Shown piece by piece: positions 20,927 to 33,125 of a stretch of 64,000 nt of DNA. The notes beneath the pieces are model-generated. The model was not told where the DNA came from. It saw nothing but the letters and a program-made list of their open reading frames with translations, and searched no databases. Source of the stretch: Fremontodendron californicum (taxonomy: Eukaryota > Streptophyta > Magnoliopsida > Malvales > Malvaceae); assembly GCA_030761205.1 (NCBI GenBank), contig JAULJL010000024.1:22996126-23060125 (forward strand), written 5' to 3'. Position numbers and translations under genes: made by a program. Positions within the stretch are counted from its first letter, which is position 1, and the number at the start of each line of letters is the position of its first letter.

Positions 20927-22971
20927 TGATGCACCCAAAAGAGTGTATCTTATTTAACCTTGCACTAAAAAGATCAATTGTAAGTATAATGATTAGCAAG
21001 GGTCGAGTCCTCAGGGATTGGGTTTTAATCTATGAGTTATTAGTTTATAACTTACGTTCAAAGAAAACAATAAAAGAAAAAAGGTTTTTTGAAGCCAGAT
21101 TTAAACTAAAGTAAATAATAAGAATAAGATACAAGGCGGTATAACCAGCCAATAAAAATATATATACTAAATTAGGTGGTATAACCAGCCAATAAAAATA
21201 TATATACTAAATTAGGCGGTATAACCAGCTAATAAAAATAAAACAAAGTTAATATACAAATTAGGCGGTATAACCAGCTAATAAAAATAAATATACTTTT
21301 AAAAATAAGCAAAGTAGAAAAGTAAGAAAACAAGTAAGTAAGAAGAATCAAATATGAAAAATATGGTTAAGGTTTCATTCTCCACCACTAGACATCATTA
21401 AGAATCAATTTCAGATCTATCAATATCAACCAACTATCAAAGTTAACAACCGTAGAAAACAACAAGCTCTGTTATCCCAATCTTTCCTTAGTTTGTCGTT
21501 AAATAGAACAAGCTCTCTATTTAATCTCTAACCATTAAACAACCTAGAATAAGCTCTCTAAATTCAATTTAATGGCAGCTTTATGATGAGAAAGATAGGT
21601 TGATCTAAGCAACAAACACATAAGCTCGGATTGTTCAACTTAGGTTATGTTCCACTTTGCAATTATTGAAAACTTGACCATAATCATTAATCACAAATTG
21701 CCACTTATGAATAGGAAATCAAGACAATTACACGGATCAAGACTCCTAGACTAGCAATAGATAATTATCAAGATCTATCTAGTTGTACACCTAAATAAAT
21801 CAAGACAACATCATGAACAATTCTTGTAGAAGAACATAAGCAACTTTGATAGAAAATTAATGATAGATAGAATCTGAAAATCAATCACAAAACATGTCTA
21901 GGGCTTTGAAATCACCCTTAACCAAATAGAAGTTTAGCCTAGCATAGGCATTGTAAACATAAACATAAAATTAAAGAGAATCTAAGAAGGAAATAAAAGA
22001 AAGAAAGAAGAAGAAGAAAATAAAGAAAAAGAAAACTAGAGAAAAGAAAGAAGAAGAAAAACCAGAGAATTTTATTACAATGGCTAATATCCTACCAATG
22101 TACAATATGATCCTCTACAATCATCCAAGGCCCTCTATTTATACACATTTTGGAGGGCTAAATGACAAGAGACAAGCTTTACAAATTTCAAAGGTAGGTA
22201 TAATAGGTGGGTGCATTTTTCTAACAATTTTCGTCATATTGTATGACAATTTTGATCAGCCAACTTGATGGTCGATTTCGTTAATGTTGGAGGCCTGATC
22301 TGATCACATGGTCTTCTAGAAAAATGTTCCCCTATCAGTTACGGATCCATAGCCGTTTGAATCCGCTCATTTGATGATGTGGATAAGCAGATATGGGCAA
22401 AATACGAAAACAGGTCAGCACAGACGTCATTGCACATCAGCCAACTTCATGGTCGATTTCGTCAATATTGGAGGCCTGATATGATCATATGGTCTTCTAG
22501 ACAAAGGTTCCCGTATCAGTTACGGATCCATAGCCATTGGAATCAGCTCATTTGCTGATGTGGATAAGCAGATAATGGCAAAATACGAAAACAGGTCATC
22601 ACAGACGTCATTGCACATCAGCCACTTTGATGGTCGATTTCGCTAGGGAAAACGACTCCGTTTCAAGAAGTGTAAAACATGAAAAAGATAGATATGCCTC
22701 TTAGGTTTGCACGACTACAAATTTCAGCCTTATTGCTTCAGTGAAACTCCAGATATAGCTGATATGGCAAAAGGTGTCGGAACTGGAACTGAACTCGATT
22801 TGTCCTTAATTCTAGTAATCTGAAATCACTCAAAGAAACTTGTGAAAAACACCAAATTACATAAAAATATAAAAGATCATAAACACAATTAGACTAAACA
22901 ATAATAACTCGTATTTGACACAAAACAATAATAAAACATAACTAAAAACTATATAATTATACGAGTTATCA
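20927..22971 (-). repeat. 3' LTR of element C, with U3 duplication
   Basis: 2045 bp, longer because U3 carries a tandem duplication of exactly 181 bp (22257-22437 and 22438-22618). The TATA box in sense is at 22136-22143. The minisatellite has four copies, some with altered cores (ggtggtata, cagcta). Confidence 0.93.
22257..22618. repeat. 181-bp tandem duplication in U3
   Basis: Two diverged copies start at 'cagccaactt'. The same duplication is present at 29453-29774 (second copy cut), 44511-44872, 47968-48329 and 55287-55648, and absent from LTRs of A, B, D and G. Each copy includes TGACGTC (sense), a bZIP/as-1-like core. Confidence 0.9.
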
Positions 22972-25002
22972 CACCCCCACACTTAGATTGTTGCTAGTCC
23001 CTAGCAACGACTCAATAAAAATAAAATAAGAAAATCTAATCTAATCCACTTTCGTAGGAAATCACGGTGGCACTTAGCATGTGACACAAGCCTTTAAACC
23101 CCTAGGTGTCCCTAGTGGACGAGTTTAGTCTCGTGAGGGTTTACTAGGACGATACCCACAAACATTGAAGACATAAGAAAAACTAAAAATAATAATTATA
23201 ACTAATCCTTCCAATATAAATTAGAGATAATCATTGGACAAGTCTTTAAAAACTAATCAATAGCTTAAAGAAATTCACAAAAAATCTTGCTTGAATGTAA
23301 ATTGTTTGAGTTAAGCCAATATTAACATAACATATTTCAATCAAAATAGTGCATATTCAAACTTAATCTCAACTTCTCACATGGGATACTCTCTTGATTT
23401 TCACTTTTTAAAGTAGTGGTAAAGTGTTTACACTCAATCAATCTCATGAAAACACTTCTACCATATGCTTGCTTGTCCACCTATTATCCACTATTTAGAT
23501 CATACAACTTCATAAATCAAGAGGTCTTTATTCAAGGTTGTAATGGGGCCAAAGGTTTATAATGTGGTTAAAGAACAAAAGGATAAAGATATCACAAAGG
23601 TTCCAAAGAGTTCATAGAGTTTAGAGACATAATAAGATCATACAAATAAAACTTCTCAAAACTCTTATAAAGCACATAATAACATAGGCTAAATATTCAT
23701 GTTGAGCCTTTGCATCATTCTAACCAACTTTGTAACATCTTTTTCTTTACTTTAACTAGAAGTTCAAGAGAAGATTTTTTTTTTTTAATATGGGAATGTA
23801 TTTGACAATGATCCCTTTCTTTTTCTCTTGACTTTTTTCTTTCTTTTCCCCCTACACTTATTTCTTGTTTCTAACCCAAATTTTCAATAAATCTTCTTTG
23901 TCTTTGCAACTTGTCTCAAAACATGCTAATTCATCTTTGGAACAAAGGTAAAGATATAAGTATATTTAGGTTAGGGACAAGTTATGGTTACCAAAGAGAT
24001 AGCTTATTCAATGTAGGCTCAAATTGGTTCACTAAGGGTGTGTTCTCTTGGAACATTAATAATGGATAGCTGTTTGGCTCTGGTTATAATCCTAATGCCT
24101 CTATCATATTCATGTTGTCACATGTATCAATATAGTCTCAAACAGTTTAAAGCAAGTTCTAGAGAATCATGTAATCATAAGAGCACTCAAGAAAGAAATT
24201 AGATTGATTTGTATAATGCATCAATCATTATAGGCTCAAAAACTCACAAGGATGATTATACAAGTCAGATTAAGTCTAAACATGCTTCTTTCTCAATCAA
24301 CATATCATATTAACATTGGCTCATAAAAAGGTTGACATCAAGCTCAATTCTCATGAAAATCTTCTCACTAATAAATCTGTTTTAGACTTATGCAATTCAT
24401 ATCTCATCATTGTATTAAAAAGGAACTAAAACTCACAAAAAAAAAATAATAATAATAAAGAAAAAATAGTAGACAAAAATAAAAGAAATCCTAAATCATT
24501 CCCCCCCACACTTAATTCTTACATTGTCCTCAATGTAAGTCTATTAACTCAAATGAAAGAATCATGTGTAAGAGAAAAGAACTAATAACATAAGAATAGG
24601 AACAACTAAGACTCAAAACAAAACAAAACCATGCAACCTAAATAATCCTAAAATACTAAACAAAAATTAACAAGTAAACATAAAAAGATTAAAATCAAAC
24701 TGACAAGGTATGTCTCAAGTCTCCCTTACTCAGACCTTGTTCAGAATGAATACTTCTAAATTGCTTAAAACACAACAAAGTTTTTTTTTTTTTTTTTGAA
24801 AAGAAGAAATCAAACTGAGAAGGTATGTCTCAAGTCTCCCTTACTCAGACCTTGTTCAGAATGAATACTTTTAAATGGCTTAAAACACAAATTTCTTTAT
24901 TTATTTTTTTTTTTTTGAAGGTAAAATTTAGGAGATATTACCTGTAGAGGTTGCTAACCACTTATTATAACTGAGACACAACAAACAAAATGTTAGATAA
25001 TG
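22972..25002 (-). other. Non-coding 3' region of element C
   Basis: The polypurine tract is at 22972-22985, and hairpin units correspond to hairpins 1 and 2. The spacer with hairpin 3 is lost: the T-run near 24896-24916 joins directly to the LOG 3' flank. No sense gene. Confidence 0.7.
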
Positions 25003-25650
25003 TCACAAAGACAAAGTGCAATCCACTCCTTGCTCGTCCATATCTCTTTTTCTTTTTCCGAGCGTTTGCGAAACAACCGTAGCAGATAAACACTCATAAG
25101 CTTGGAGCTTTTTGAGTAAATCTTCAATGGTTGTAGCAGAAATTATGGTTCTCCTTGCCTCTGAAAACATGAATCCATTATCCACAGCATTATCTAAATA
25201 TGAAAGCAAATTACTAAAATAACCATTAATATTAAGCAAACCAATGGGTTTCTTATTTTTGACCAAAGATGACCAAGAAGCCACGCAAGCTATTTCTTCC
25301 AATGTACCCAGACCTCCTGGTAAAGCAATGAATGCATCGGCAGAATGGTACATGATTGTTATCCGTTCAGGGATACTCCAGACTTGTATTTCCTTACCCA
25401 CGGTAGGTCCACAAAAATCTGTGAATAGTTTTGGCACGACTCCTAGAACTGGACTTCCTCCGACGTGTGCTGCTGTAGCGACTGCTCCCATTAAACCCGT
25501 ACTACCGCCTCCATAAATCAACTGGATCTTTTGTTGGGCAAGTATTACTCCAACTCTTATGGCTTCATCAGCGAATACGTTATTTTTCCCTGGATAAGCA
25601 CCTCCAAAGACACAAATTTTTTTAATGCGTTGGGACGAAGTACTTTCCAT
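25003..25650 (-). CDS. LOG-type phosphoribohydrolase-like protein (copy C)
   Basis: Intact 215 aa. An upstream in-frame extension to 25860 (285 aa) exists only because the poly-A leader happens to lack a stop. It spans the TATA box (25705-25713), so the MEST start is preferred. Changes include Val62 (AHVGG), Val71, Asp78 and Lys131 (VKNKKP). Catalytic signatures are unchanged. This frame is open although the neighbouring finger and gag frames of C are both broken. Confidence 0.83.
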   Translation of the reverse strand: MESTSSQRIKKICVFGGAYPGKNNVFADEAIRVGVILAQQKIQLIYGGGSTGLMGAVATAAHVGGSPVLGVVPKLFTDFCGPTVGKEIQVWSIPERITIMYHSADAFIALPGGLGTLEEIACVASWSSLVKNKKPIGLLNINGYFSNLLSYLDNAVDNGFMFSEARRTIISATTIEDLLKKLQAYECLSATVVSQTLGKRKRDMDEQGVDCTLSL

Positions 25651-26023
25651 TTTTTTTTTCTTTTTTTTTTTTCGAGTGCCTGAAAGAGAATGAGTACATG
25701 GTGTAATATATAGAGGACGGAGTAGTGAATCAGACAAGAGTAATAATGTCGCCGAAAGTGTATCTGACCTGTCAGAAGAAAATGTTAACCTAACAAAAGA
25801 TTTTTGCGTGATTTCAGGAAGAAAATCAAAAAGAGAAGAAAAATCAACCGTAAAAGACAAATAAAAAAAAATGAGAATAATTACACAAATCGAATAACAC
25901 GTAAATTAAACCGAAATAAAGTTATTGCAAATCAAACCAAAAGCTGAGAAGTCATTTATTGTAGGTATGATTGTGGCTCACATCTTCCTCTGGTTTTACG
26001 TCCAGAAACGGCTTAAACGCCTT
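25651..26023 (-). promoter_or_regulatory. LOG promoter and intercistronic spacer, element C
   Basis: The TATA box is at 25705-25713, about 57 bp before the ATG because the A-run is longer. Otherwise it is like 3378-3741. Confidence 0.6.
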
Positions 26024-26561
26024 CTATGAGTCGAGGATATGCTTCCCATCCAATTTTCTTACAAGCTGGCAAACAGGGTCTTTTAACATCAGATTCCCAA
26101 GATGTTGCCATTCCCTTTGGAATTGCGGCCATAAATCAAGAATTTCTCTTTGTACGTCTCCACTAGGATGCGTCTCAAGACAAAAGTTGGATATTACCCA
26201 AATTCTCCTTACTCAGTCCATCCTTAATGAATTCAATTTTATCATCTCGATTAGAGGACGGAATCCCAATTGAACGACATTTACCGTTACACGTCCATCG
26301 TGCACATTTGTGGCAATTTGAACTCATGCGCTTTGCTCGTCGCTTCTTTGCAAAAGTGCTTCTACCTGTACCTGGTAAATGCAAAACAGGAAGATATTCT
26401 TCTTCACGTACCTTGGCTTCAATTATCCAACGTATGTCTCCAGGAATCCCTTTGTGCATAAGCATTCTTAATCTTTCAAATCGAACTTGGTAAAGCTTCA
26501 GTAAAATATTTCGAGGAAAAGGAGGAAATCGTTTCTGCAATCGTGTGAGAATATCATCCAT
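26024..26561 (-). pseudogene. Four-cysteine protein, copy C (frameshift)
   Basis: One extra base near 26178-26184 (agacaaaag instead of agagaaag) ends the frame after the NIQL segment and removes the last 50 or so residues. The basic patch and all four Cys precede the break, so a truncated product is possible. The TATA box is at 26599-26606. Confidence 0.65.
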
Positions 26562-27048
26562 CCTGAAAAAAAAAATGAAAGAGAAATTGAAAGAGAAATT
26601 TATATATAATATCAGTTTTGTGGGTAGCTGATGGAACCGACTTAAATAATCACGGAGTACCGTTATCCGCCGTTTAACCGGGGTTAAAAAATTATATTTA
26701 CATCTAGTTATTTTCAAAACAAGGATCAGAAAGAAAAACAACATAAAAAGACTCAAAAACAAAACACTCTAAATAAAATCCTAAATTCTTTCCCCACACA
26801 TAATTCTTACGTTGTCATTAATGTAATGCTATTAATCCCAAATGAAAGAATCATGTGTAAGTGAAAAGAACTAATAAACAAAATAAACTTATGCAGCCTA
26901 AATGAACTTAGAAACACTAAACACAATTAGCAAAGAAACATAAGAAAAAGATAAAGAAAAAGAGAGCAAATCTGAGGATGGCAGTTCGGCAATGCTTTCA
27001 CTAATTAGGCTGCCTCCCCCAATTAGCACTTGATTTAGTGTTTTGAAC
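26562..27048 (-). promoter_or_regulatory. Promoter of the four-cysteine gene and spacer, element C
   Basis: The GT-type palindrome lies near 26673-26688, the TATA box at 26599-26606. A C-rich tract with a weakened hairpin (TTACGTTG...AATGTAA) is near 26795-26825. The post-gag hairpin (GGCTGCCTCCCC type) is near 27005-27025. Confidence 0.55.
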
Positions 27049-27987
27049 CTAACCAACACCCCTTCTTGGCATTTTAGGCTTGTCATGCTCATACATGAAA
27101 TTTCCCAAATTTATGCGTTTGAGAGGAAGCTTTCTTTGCACAACAGTGGATGCATTCTCCATTACAAGTATTATTCCATCATCCTTTGTGGTGCATATGT
27201 CATCGAGGAATGGAGCATATTTTGATACTTGTTGAATGACCTCCACAAACAAGTTGTTTAAGGTTTCCGGCATGTGTTGTTCATGTTCTTCCTCCTTGAA
27301 CTTAGCAAATCTACTAGGAAAAGGTAGAGAAGAAACATTAGTAAAAAGTGAAACCTTAAACGTTACCTCAGGTGCCGAAATACTCTTATTTGGATCTTTG
27401 GCTTCATTATCCTCAAGAATAGAATCCATCTCTAATTTTGTTTCATCCTCATCTTGTTCCTCATTCTTCAAGGTCACAATAGTAGCATTCTCCTTTAGGT
27501 TAACCATCGTTTGGGCTAAGAGTTCTTCAGATCTTTGTGCTACCCATCCCACCATACTACTAGCCAATTAGCTCATTTGCTTTTCCAAACTCTGGATGCT
27601 TGCCCTTGTTTCCTGTTGAAATTGCAAAGAATCAGTAACAAGAGAATAGACAAGATCTTCTAAAGAAGTACCTGAGTTTTGAGTCATATGTGGTGGTTGA
27701 AAAAGATCTAGTTCTTGAGACCATGATTGATTGAAGCTAGATGGATAAGTGTAATTGGCATAAGGGTCTACTTCTTGGTAATTTTTCGAGTAGCCATAAT
27801 TAGTATGATCCCACCATCCCTCATGGTAAGTGTTTGAGTAATGATCATACTGTTGGTCTTGGAACACTTGATGGCCTTGACATCCTCCCATGGCCAATTG
27901 TTGAACTGGGGAGGTGAGATTGGCTTGTTGATTCTCCATGTTCATGTATGCCACCAACTCTTCAAGTGTTAGATTGCTCAATTCCAT
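27049..27987 (-). pseudogene. Truncated gag remnant, copy C (nonsense mutation)
   Basis: Same 312-codon frame as in B, but a TAA at 27568-27570 replaces a Gln codon (CAA in D), splitting it into 139 and 172 aa pieces. Otherwise collinear. Confidence 0.8.
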
Positions 27988-28097
27988 TGTTTTTTTTTTT
28001 CAAAATTTGAAAAGAAAAACATGTATGTACAAGAAAATAATACTAATTAGAACTGAAAATAAGAATAAACCAAGTAACAAATAAACTAAAGAAAACA

Positions 28098-28116
28098 ATC
28101 CCCGGCAACGGCGCCA
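28098..28116 (-). promoter_or_regulatory. Primer-binding site (tRNA-Asp), element C
   Basis: 19-nt match to the tRNA-Asp 3' end, 6 nt from the LTR start at 28123. Confidence 0.9.
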
Positions 28117-28122
28117 AAAATT

Positions 28123-29774
28123 TGATGCACCCAAAAGAGTGTATCTTATTTAACCTTGCACTAAAAAGATCAATTGTAAGTATAATGATTAGCAAGGGTC
28201 GAGTCCTCAGGGATTGGGTTTTAATCTATGAGTTATTAGTTTATAACTTACGTTCAAAGAAAACAATAAAAGAAAAAAGGTTTTTTGAAGCCAGATTTAA
28301 ACTAAAGTAAATAATAAGAATAAGATGCAAGGCGGTATAACCAGCCAATAAAAATATATATACTAAATTAGGTGGTATAACCAACCAATAAAAATATATA
28401 TACTAAATTAGGCGGTATAACCAGCCAATAAAAATAAAACAAAGTTAATATACAAATTAGGCGGTATAACCAGCCAATAAAAATAAATATACTTTTAAAA
28501 ATAAGCAAAGTAGAAAAGTAAGAAAACAAGTAAGTAAGAAGAATCAAATATGAAAAATATGGTTAAGGTTTCATTCTCCACCACTAGACATCATTAAGAA
28601 TCAATTTCAGATCTATCAATATCAACCAACTATCAAAGTTAACAACCGTAGATAACAACAAGCTCTGTTATCCCAATCTTTCCTTAGTTTGTCGTTAAAT
28701 AGAACAAGCTCTCTATTTAATCTCTAACCATTAAACAACCTAGAATAAGCTCTCTAAATTCAATTTAATGGCAGCTTTATGATGAGAAAGATAGGTTGAT
28801 CTAAGCAACAAACACATAAGCTCGGATTGTTCAACTTAGGTTATGTTCCACTTTGCAATTATTGAAAACTTGACCATAATCATTAATCACAAATTGCCAC
28901 TTATGAATAGGAAATCAAGACAATTACACGGATCAAGACTCCTAGACTAGCAATAGATAATTATCAAGATCTATCTAGTTGTACACCTAAATAAATCAAG
29001 ACAACATCATGAACAATTCTTGTAGAAGAACATAAGCAACTTTGATAGAAAATTAATGATAGATAGAATCTGAAAATCAATCACAAAACATGTCTAGGGC
29101 TTTGAAATCACCCTTAACCAAATAGAAGTTTAGCCTAGCATAGGCATTGTAAACATAAACATAAAATTAAAGAGAATCTAAGAAGGAAATAAAAGAAAGA
29201 AAGAAGAAGAAGAAAATAAAGAAAAAGAAAACTAGAGAAAAGAAAGAAGAAGAAAAACTAGAGAATTTTATTACAATGGCTAATATCCTACCAATGTACA
29301 ATATGATCCTCTACAATCATCCAAGGCATTCTATTTATACACATTTTGGAGGGCTAAATGACAAGAGACAAGCTTTACAAATTTCAAAGGTAGGTATAAT
29401 AGGTGGGTGCATTTTTCTAACAATTTTCGTCATATTGTATGACAATTTTGATCAGCCAACTTGATGGTCGATTTCGTCAATGTTGGAGGCCTGATCTGAT
29501 CACATGGTCTTCTAGAAAAATGTTCCCCTATCAGTTACGGATCCATAGCCGTTTGAATCAGCTCATTTGCTGATGTGGATAAGCAGATATGGGCAAAATA
29601 CGAAAACAGGTCAGCACAGACGTCATTGCACATCAGCCAACTTCATGGTCGATTTCGTCAATATTGGAGGCCTGATATGATCATATGGTCTTCTAGACAA
29701 AGGTTCCCGTATCAGTTACGGATCCATAGCCATTGGAATCAGCTCATTTGCTGATGTGGATAAGCAGATATGGG
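28123..29774 (-). repeat. 5' LTR of element C, truncated in U3
   Basis: Normal TGATGCACCC end, minisatellite and TATA box (29332-29339). It breaks off inside the second 181-bp U3 unit after 'gcagatatggg'. The sequence continues with 'gccaaggttgtaatgg' from the non-coding region of E; 'ggggccaagg' is present twice at the junction, suggesting a microhomology-type deletion. Confidence 0.88.
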
Positions 29775-31143
29775 GCCAAGGTTGTAATGGGGCCAAGGGG
29801 TTTGTAATGTGGTTGAAGAACAAAAGGATAAAGATATCACAAAGGTTCCAAAGAGTTCATAAAGTTTAGAGACATAAAAAGATCATACAAAGAAACTTCT
29901 CAAAACTCTTATAAAGCACATAATAACATAGGCTAAATATTCATGTTGAGCCTTTGCATCATTCTAACCAACTTTGTAACATCTTTTTCTTTACTTTAAC
30001 TAGAAGTTCAAGAGAAGTTTTTTTTTTTTTTTTTTTTTAATATGTGAATGTATTTGACAATGATCCCTTTCTTTTTCTCTTGACTTTTTTCTTTCTTTTC
30101 CCCCCACACTTATTTCTTGTTTCTAACCCAAATTTTCAATAAATCTTCCTTGTCTTTGCAACTTGTCTCAAAACATGCTAATTCATCTTTGGAACAAAGG
30201 TAAAGATATAAGTATATTTAGGTTAGGGACAAGTTATGGTTACCAAAGAGATAGCTTATTCAATGTAGGCTCAAATTGGTTCACTAAGGGTGTGTTCTCT
30301 TGGAACATTAATAATGGATGGCTGTTTGGCTCTGGTTATAATCCTAATGCCTCTATCATATTCATGTTGTCACATGTATCAATATAGTCTCAAACGGTTT
30401 AAAGCAAGTTCTAGAGAATCATGTAATCATAAGAGCACTCAAGAAAGAAATTAGATTGATTTGTATAATGCATCAATCATTATAGGCTCAAAAACTCACA
30501 AGGATGATTATACAAGTCAGATTAAGTCTAAACATGCTTCTTTCTCAATCAACATATCATATTAACATTGGCTCATAAAAAGGTTGATATCAAGCTCAAT
30601 TCTCATGAAAATCTTCTCACTGATAAATCTGTTTTAGACTTATGCAATTCATATCTCATCATAGTATTGAAAAGGAACTAAAACACACTAAAAATAATAA
30701 TAAAGACTCATAAAAAAAAAATAGTAGACAAAAATAAAAGAAATCCTAAATCATTCCCCCCACACTTAATTCTTACATTGTCCTCAATGTAAGTCTATTA
30801 ACCCAAATGAAAGAATCATGTGTAAGAGAAAAGAACTAATAACATAAGAATAGGAACAACTAAGACTCAAAACAAAACAAAACCATGCAACCTAAATAAT
30901 CCTAAAATACTAAACAAAAATTAACAAGTAAACATAAAAAGATTAAAATCAAACTGACAAGGTATGTCTCAAGTCTCCCTTACTCAGACCTTGTTCAGAA
31001 TGAATACTTTTAAATGGCTTAAAACACAAATTTCTTTCTTTCTTTTTTTTTTTTTTTGAAGGTAAAATTTAGGAGATATTACCTCTAGAGGTTGCTAACC
31101 ACTTATTATAACTGAGACACAACAAACAAAATGTTAGATAATG
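29775..31143 (-). other. Non-coding 3' region of element E (partial)
   Basis: This begins at the point equivalent to about 1194 in A. It has the hairpin 2 unit near 30775-30796 but only one copy of the 119-bp repeat. No sense gene. Confidence 0.7.
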
Positions 31144-31791
31144 TCACAAAGACAAAGTGCAATCCACTCCTTGCTCGTCCATATCTCTTTTTCTTTTTCC
31201 GAGCGTTTGCGAAACAACCGTAGCAGATAAACACTCATAAGCTTGGAGCTTTTTGAGTAAATCTTCAATGGTTGTAGCAGAAATTATGGTTCTCCTTGCC
31301 TCTGAAAACATGAATCCATTACCCACAGCATTATCTAAATATGAAAGCAAATTATTAAAATAACCATTAATATTAAGCAAACCAATGGGTTTCTTATTTG
31401 TGACCAAAGATGACCAAGAAGCCACGCAAGCTATTTCTTCCAATGTTCCCAGACCTCCTGGTAAAGCAATGAATGCATCGGCAGAATGGTACATGATTGT
31501 TATCCGTTCAGGGATACTCCAGACTTGTATTTCTTTACCCACGGTAGGTCCACAAAAATCTGTGAATAGTTTTGGCACGACTCCTAGAACTGGACTTCCT
31601 CCGGCGTGTGCTGCTGTAGCGACTGCTCCCATTAAACCCGTACTACCGCCTCCATAAATCAACTGGATCTTTTGTTGGGCAAGTATTACTCCAACTCTTA
31701 TGGCTTCATCAGCAAATATGTTATTTTTCCCTGGATAAGCACCTCCAAAGACACAAATTTTTTTAATGCGCTGGGACGAAGTACTTTCCAT
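31144..31791 (-). CDS. LOG-type phosphoribohydrolase-like protein (copy E)
   Basis: Intact 215 aa. Against copy B, I count about five synonymous and five replacement nucleotide changes (giving Val71, Asp78, Asn146, Gly157). Catalytic Arg96 and PGGLGTLEE are kept. The TATA box is at 31831-31840, 40 bp before the ATG, with a much shorter A-run in the leader than in other copies. Confidence 0.85.
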   Translation of the reverse strand: MESTSSQRIKKICVFGGAYPGKNNIFADEAIRVGVILAQQKIQLIYGGGSTGLMGAVATAAHAGGSPVLGVVPKLFTDFCGPTVGKEIQVWSIPERITIMYHSADAFIALPGGLGTLEEIACVASWSSLVTNKKPIGLLNINGYFNNLLSYLDNAVGNGFMFSEARRTIISATTIEDLLKKLQAYECLSATVVSQTLGKRKRDMDEQGVDCTLSL

Positions 31792-32060
31792 TTTTTTTTC
31801 GAGTGCCTAAAAGAGAATGAGTACATGGTGTAATATATAGAGGACTGAGTAGTAAATCAGACAAGAGTAATAATGTCGCCGAAAGTGTATCTGACCTGTC
31901 AGAAGAAAATGTTAACCTAACAAAAGATTTTTGCGTGATTTCAGGAAGAAAATCAAAAAGAGAAGAAAAATCAACCGTAAAAGTCAAGAGTAATAGTGTC
32001 GCCGAAAGTGTATTTGGCATCTTCCTCTGGTTTTACGTCCAGAAACGGCTTAAACGCCTT
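31792..32060 (-). promoter_or_regulatory. LOG promoter and shortened spacer, element E
   Basis: About 100 bp shorter than in sister copies. 'gtcgccgaaagtgtat' occurs twice (about 31875-31890 and 31998-32013) around the junction, suggesting a local rearrangement. The TATA box is at 31831-31840. Confidence 0.6.
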
Positions 32061-32597
32061 CTATGAGTCGAGGATATGCTTCCCATCCAGTTTTCTTACA
32101 AGCTGGCAAACAGGGTCTTTTAACATCAGATTCCCAAGATGTTGCCATTCCCTTTGGAATTGCGGCCATAAATCAAGAATTTCTCTTTGTACGTCTCCAC
32201 TAGGATGCGTCTCAAGAGAAAGTTGGATATTACCCAAATTCTCCTTACTCAGTCCATCCTTAATGAATTCAATTTTATCATCTCGATTAGAGGACGGAAT
32301 CCCAATAGAACGACATTTACCGTTACACGTCCATCGTGCACATTTGTGGCAGTTTGAACCCATACGCTTTGCTCGTCGCTTCTTTGCAAAAGTGCTTCTA
32401 CCTGTACCTGGTAAATGCAAAACAGGAAGATATTCATCTTCACGTACCTTGGCTTCAATTATCCAACGTATGTCTGCAGGAATCCCTTTGTGCATAAGCA
32501 TTCTTAATCTTTCAAATCGAACTTGGTAAAGCTTCAGTAAAATATTTCGAGGAAAATGAGGAAATCGTTTCTGCAATCTTGTGAGAATATCATCCAT
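32061..32597 (-). CDS. Four-cysteine, basic nucleic-acid-binding-like protein (copy E, intact)
   Basis: 178 aa, all four finger Cys and the KKRRAKR patch kept. Differences from B are conservative or scattered (Ala41 for Gly, Gly80 for Ser, His14 for Pro). The TATA box is at 32651-32658, 54 bp upstream. Confidence 0.7.
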   Translation of the reverse strand: MDDILTRLQKRFPHFPRNILLKLYQVRFERLRMLMHKGIPADIRWIIEAKVREDEYLPVLHLPGTGRSTFAKKRRAKRMGSNCHKCARWTCNGKCRSIGIPSSNRDDKIEFIKDGLSKENLGNIQLSLETHPSGDVQREILDLWPQFQREWQHLGNLMLKDPVCQLVRKLDGKHILDS

Positions 32598-33125
32598 CCT
32601 GAAAAAAAAAATGAAAAAAAAAAAATTTGAAAGAGAAATTGGAAGAGAAATTTATATACAATATCAGTTTTGTGGTTAGCTGATGGAACCGATTTAAATA
32701 ATCACGGAGTACCGTTATCCGCCATTTAACCGGGGTTAAAAAAAAATTATATTTACATCAGTTATTTTCAAAACAAGGATCAGAAAGAAAAACAGCATAA
32801 AAAAGACTCAAAAACAAAACACTCTAATTAAAATCCTAAATTCTTCCCCCCACACATAATTCTTACATTGTCATTAATGTAATGCTATTATCCCCCAATG
32901 CAAGAATTATATGTAAGAGAAAAGAACTATTAAACAAAAGAAACTTATGCAGCCTAAATGAACTTAAAAGCAGTAAACACAATTAACAAAGAAACATAAG
33001 AAATAAAATAAAAACAATAAAAATAATAAAAGAAAAAGGAAAAGAAAGAGAAAGCAAATCTGAATATGGAAGGTTGACAATTTCATCTTTAATTGGGCTG
33101 CCTTCCCAATTAACACTTGAGTTAG
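32598..33125 (-). promoter_or_regulatory. Promoter of the four-cysteine gene and spacer, element E
   Basis: TATA box at 32651-32658 and GT-type palindrome near 32725-32740. A hairpin unit (TTACATT/AATGTAA, 7 bp) follows a CCCCCCACACATAA tract near 32846-32884. The post-gag hairpin TTGGG...CCCAA is near 33098-33116. Element D starts at 33126. Confidence 0.6.

Larger units (their letters stand above)
20927..29774 (-). mobile_element. Element C: non-autonomous LOG-bearing copy, 5' LTR truncated
   Basis: 3' LTR 20927-22971, polypurine tract, LOG, broken four-cysteine gene, broken gag remnant, primer-binding site 28098-28116, and a 5' LTR from 28123 that stops inside U3 at about 29774. The left flank GATAC (20922-20926) is the candidate duplication; the right one is deleted. 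C shows the most coding decay of the non-autonomous copies. Confidence 0.9.
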
